Shown here piece after piece: positions 62,201-64,000 of a stretch of DNA of 64,000 nucleotides. Each line of letters starts with the position of its first letter. The stretch's first letter is position 1. The position numbers and the translations under genes are program-made. Origin of the DNA: Agriotes lineatus. Its lineage: Eukaryota; Arthropoda; Insecta; Coleoptera; Elateridae. The notes beneath the pieces were generated by a model. The model saw nothing but the letters and a program-made list of their open reading frames with translations. It had not been told where the DNA came from and searched no databases. The stretch spans positions 1 to 64,000 of the forward strand of contig CALNHX010001921.1 in the NCBI GenBank assembly GCA_940337035.1, in the 5' to 3' direction.

Positions 62201-64000
62201 GAGCTTATTAGGTGCCATATTCAATTAATAGGAAGCTTAAAAAGCAGACAAAGCAGACGGTGAGTATTAGCAGCATTAGTTGTGTTAGTAGAATTGGCAA
62301 ATTACTAATATAGAGCTATTCCATACATTACGGTGTCACATTCGATTTTTAGGAACCTAACAATTCAAACTTGGTTGACCTAAGGCGCCGATGGAGTTAG
62401 TTAAATTGTAATTTTTATTTACTATAAATCCTGCAAGTTTTCTAGCTCTCATTAATATGTTAATTTAGTTATAATAATGGCTTCAGGAGTTTATTAGGTG
62501 CCATATTCAATAATAGAAAGCTCAAAAAGCAGACAAAGCAGACGGTGAGTATTAGCAGCATTAGTTGTGATAGTAGAATTGGAAAATTACTAATATAGAG
62601 CTATTCCATACATTACGCTGTCACATTCGATTTTTAGGAACCTAACAATTCAAACTTGGTTGACCTAATGCGCCGATTGGAGTTAGTTAAATTGTAATTT
62701 TTATTTACTATAAATCCTGCAAGTTTTCTTGCACTCATTTCTATATTAATTTAGTTAAAATAAAGGCTTCAGGAGCTTATTAGGTGCCATATTCAATTAA
62801 TAGAAAGCTCAAAAAGCAGACAAAGCAGACGGTGAGTATTAGCAGCATTAGTTGTGTTACTAGAATTGGCAAATTACTAATATAAAGCTATTCCATACAT
62901 TACGGCGTCACATTCGATTTTAGGAACCTAACAATTCAAACTTGGTTGACCTAAGGCGCCGGTGGAGTTAGTTAAATTGTATTTTTTATTTTCTATAAAT
63001 CCTGCAAGTTTTCTAGCTCTCATTACTATGTTAATTTAGTTATAATAATGGCTTCAGGAGCTTATTAGGTGCCATATTCAATTAATAGGAAGCTTAAAAA
63101 GCAGACAAAGCAGACGGTGAGTATTAGCAGCATTAGTTGTGTTAGTAGAATTGGAAAATTACTAATATAAAGCTATTCCATACATTACGCTGTCACATTC
63201 GATTTTTAGGAACCTAACAATTCAAATTTGGTTGACCTAAGGCGCCGATGGAGTTAGTTAAATTGTATTTTTTATCTACTATAAATCCTGCAAGTTTTCT
63301 AGCTCTCATTACTATGTTAATTTAGTCATAACAATGGCTTCAGGAGCTTATTAGGTGCCATATTCAATTAATAGGAAGCTCAAAAAGCAGCCAAAGCAGA
63401 CGGTGAGTATTAGCAGCATTAGTTGTGTTACTAGAATTGGCAAATTACTAATATAAAGCTATTCCATACATTACGGCGTCACATTCGATTTTTAGGAACC
63501 TAACAATTCAAACTTGGTTGACCTAAGGCGCCGATGGAGTTAGTTAGATTGTAATTTTTATTTACTATAAATCCTGCAAGTTTTCTAGCTCTCATTAATA
63601 TGTTAATTTAGTTATAATAATGGCTTCAGGAGTTTATTAGGTGCCATATTCAATTAATAGAAAGCTCAAAAAGCAGACAAAGCAGACGGTGAGTATTAGC
63701 AGCATTAGTTGTGTTAGTAGAATTGGCAAATTACTAATATAAAGCTATTCCATACATTACGCTGTCACATTCGATTTTTAGGAACCTAACAATTCAAACT
63801 TGGCTCACCTAAGGCGCCGATGGAGTTAATCAAGTGTATTTTTTATTTACTATAAATCCTGCAAGTTTTCTAGCCCTCATTACTACGTTAATTAGTTATA
63901 ATAATGGCTTCAGGAGCTTATTAGGTGCCATATGCAATTAATAGGAAGCTCAAAAAGCAGACAAAGCAGGACGGGTGAGTATTAGCAGCATTAGTTGTGT

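Larger units (their letters stand above)
37623..64000. repeat. Satellite array, right arm (mostly 286-bp monomers)
   Basis: The same satellite continues in the same orientation and phase after the retroelement island, to the window end. It is almost entirely L-type (286 bp, with the 14-bp actataaatcctgc segment), interspersed with N-type boundaries (attaacc instead of aggaacc) and chimeric monomers that carry only the second half of the M subtype. It contains no S-type monomers like those at 1-5756, so subtypes are spatially segregated. Multi-monomer duplications are dense here. No gene, RNA or unique sequence is visible. The final ~200 bases show extra private changes (for example ggctcacc, and gcaggacgggtgag near 63970), which may reflect a degenerating monomer or local sequence error. 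Confidence 0.97.

Overview
The window is non-coding, satellite-rich DNA from a eukaryote, most plausibly an insect (perhaps Drosophila). I support no protein-coding gene, tRNA, rRNA or CRISPR array. About 54 kb (1-27587 and 37623-64000) is one head-to-tail, AT-rich tandem satellite of roughly 190 monomers. Two length classes dominate: 286 bp (L) and 272 bp (S), which differ by a 14-bp indel and by a set of linked variants. A third, divergent class (M) and a variant with a changed monomer boundary (N) also occur. The array carries many multi-monomer duplications, both tandem and dispersed, as expected from repeated unequal exchange or gene conversion. The monomer length and AT-richness recall the ~290-bp centromeric satellite reported for Drosophila guanche, but I cannot verify that identity from memory.

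The satellite is interrupted once, at 27588-37622 (10,035 bp). The island first looks like a 4,169-bp tandem repeat (2.4 copies), but it is better read as an LTR-retrotransposon array, LTR-internal-LTR-internal-LTR. The LTRs are 1,697 bp with TGTTA...TAACA ends, and the internal regions are 2,472 bp. The island is flanked by a 4-bp direct repeat (aggt), and removing it restores a normal satellite monomer. Next to the LTRs, on the minus strand, are a polypurine tract and a degenerate primer-binding site matching the 3' end of tRNA-Lys(CTT). The element therefore reads on the minus strand. It has no gag, pol or env coding capacity, so it is a non-autonomous, large-derivative type of element that must have been mobilised in trans. 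The copies are nearly identical, so insertion and/or amplification is recent.

The most unusual parts are: (i) the leader beside each LTR holds about five decayed tandem copies of the tRNA-Lys primer-site module rather than one; (ii) the element sits as a duplicated array, not a single provirus, inside a probable pericentromeric or centromeric satellite, much like the retroelement islands known at Drosophila centromeres; (iii) each L monomer carries a compact series of splice-like signals that S and N monomers lack. The first ~720 bases hold many small indels relative to a paralogous block at 4.7-5.5 kb, which may be contig-edge sequence error.
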